Positions 21,304 through 21,698 of a stretch of 21,698 nucleotides of DNA are shown piece by piece. Position numbers and translations under genes: made by a program. A model generated the notes under the pieces. It had not been told where the DNA came from and searched no databases. It saw only the letters and a list, made by a program, of their open reading frames with translations. Position 1 is the first letter of the stretch; every line of letters starts with the position of its first letter. This stretch comes from Treponema sp. (GTDB lineage Bacteria > Spirochaetota > Spirochaetia > Treponematales > Breznakiellaceae): positions 1-21,698 of the forward strand of contig JAIRUY010000011.1 in assembly GCA_031254175.1 (NCBI GenBank), written 5' to 3'.

Positions 21304-21698
21304 TTATGGCTCGAACAGTTCTGCCGCTTCTGCCAAATTGTTGTATCTGCGCCAAACGGCGGCGAGAACATCCTGCGGCGGCTCAAGAATGTCCTTGATA
21401 AAGACAGATTTTATTCCGGCAGCATGAAGCCCCTTTAAGCCGGCAGAGGAATCTTCAAAGCCGATGCAGGAAGAGGGAGAATGTCCCAATTTTTTCGCCG
21501 CAAGCAGGAAAATATCCGGAGAAGGTTTGCTGTTTGCGACTTCATCGCCGCCTGTAACGGCTGCGAATTGGTCCAGAATACCGGCTCTGTCCAGCATATA
21601 AAGGGCGGTTTCCCTGCGGGTGGAAGTTGCCAATGCAAACGGTATTTTTGCGGCGGCAAGACAGCCAAGCAAATGATCAAGGCCGGGTTTCTTTGGAA
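21304..21698 (-). CDS. HAD-superfamily hydrolase (phosphoglucomutase-like), C-terminal part
   Basis: The gene enters from the right edge; its 5' end, including the DxD nucleophile motif, is outside the window. About 131 codons are visible. FALATSTRRETA is HAD motif II, NSKPSPDIFLLAAKKLG carries the motif III Lys, and CIGFEDSSAGLKGLHAAGIKSVFI is motif IV. The pattern (GFEDSxAG) is typical of beta-phosphoglucomutase/sugar-phosphate phosphatases of HAD subfamily IA. The frame is open upstream of the TTG near 21672 (PGLDHLL precedes it), so that TTG is not the true start. It ends 22 bases before the ppk ATG. Confidence 0.88.
   Translation of the reverse strand, partial: PKKPGLDHLLGCLAAAKIPFALATSTRRETALYMLDRAGILDQFAAVTGGDEVANSKPSPDIFLLAAKKLGHSPSSCIGFEDSSAGLKGLHAAGIKSVFIKDILEPPQDVLAAVWRRYNNLAEAAELFEP

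Noticed and set aside
21282..21386. Upstream start for polyphosphate kinase
   Set aside because: The extra 35 residues overlap the HAD gene and do not resemble PPK1; the ATG at 21281 precedes the typical N-terminus.

Overview
The window looks like a stretch of core chromosome from a spirochaete, most likely Treponema or a close relative. The reasons are gene content and architecture. There is a very large TPR protein with a long acidic N-terminal region and a single membrane anchor, resembling spirochaetal flagellar-collar TPR proteins. There is an M23 peptidase-bactofilin-YaaR-RicT cluster, which I associate with Treponema. The genes are closely packed with little intergenic space. These assignments rest on recognition of protein families and gene order from memory; no database search was possible. 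I see no insertion sequence, prophage, CRISPR array, tRNA or rRNA, and no gene-free stretch longer than about 120 bases.

Layout. (1) Positions 1-1874, minus strand: an apparent operon encoding a secreted protein with two glycogen-binding-like (CBM48/AMPK-beta) modules, a stand-alone LytTR DNA-binding regulator, a four-helix DUF3021 membrane protein, and the first 56 codons of another exported protein that runs off the left edge. (2) 1982-5434, plus strand: the 1150-residue anchored TPR protein, whose N-terminal half contains seven 20-residue acidic repeats. The divergent gap between (1) and (2) holds a perfect 20-bp palindrome and a separate 8-bp-stem hairpin. (3) 5448-9178, plus strand: a clear sigma70-type promoter, then TatD nuclease and DusB tRNA-dihydrouridine synthase, then a rhomboid protease and D-Ala-D-Ala ligase. 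(4) 9185-10193: a divergent pair, an acyl-CoA thioesterase (minus) and a zinc-ribbon Nudix hydrolase (plus), with overlapping promoters. (5) 10225-12585: an unrecognised 194-residue protein followed by glutaminyl-tRNA synthetase. (6) 12607-15329: promoter plus a four-gene 2-oxoacid:ferredoxin oxidoreductase operon in the order delta-alpha-beta-gamma. (7) 15357-18369: a near-consensus promoter overlaid by a 34-bp inverted repeat, driving an M23 peptidase, a bactofilin, YaaR and RicT/YaaT (cell shape plus an RNA-processing/regulatory pair). (8) 18375-21698, minus strand: a YugP-like membrane zinc peptidase, polyphosphate kinase and a partial HAD phosphatase.

The strongest unexplained signals are regulatory. 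Several genes without a Shine-Dalgarno have a promoter whose -10 hexamer ends 6-7 bases before the ATG, so the transcript should start at or next to the start codon (leaderless mRNAs). A 26-base-paired-position inverted repeat covers the promoter of the peptidase-bactofilin operon. A pair of 9-bp direct repeats with a 21-bp period, the geometry used by LytTR proteins, sits just downstream of the LytTR-DUF3021 genes. At the protein level, the 20-residue acidic repeat array in the TPR protein and an Asp-to-Glu change in a TatD metal-site motif are worth checking. I did not find an obvious new defence or mobile system.
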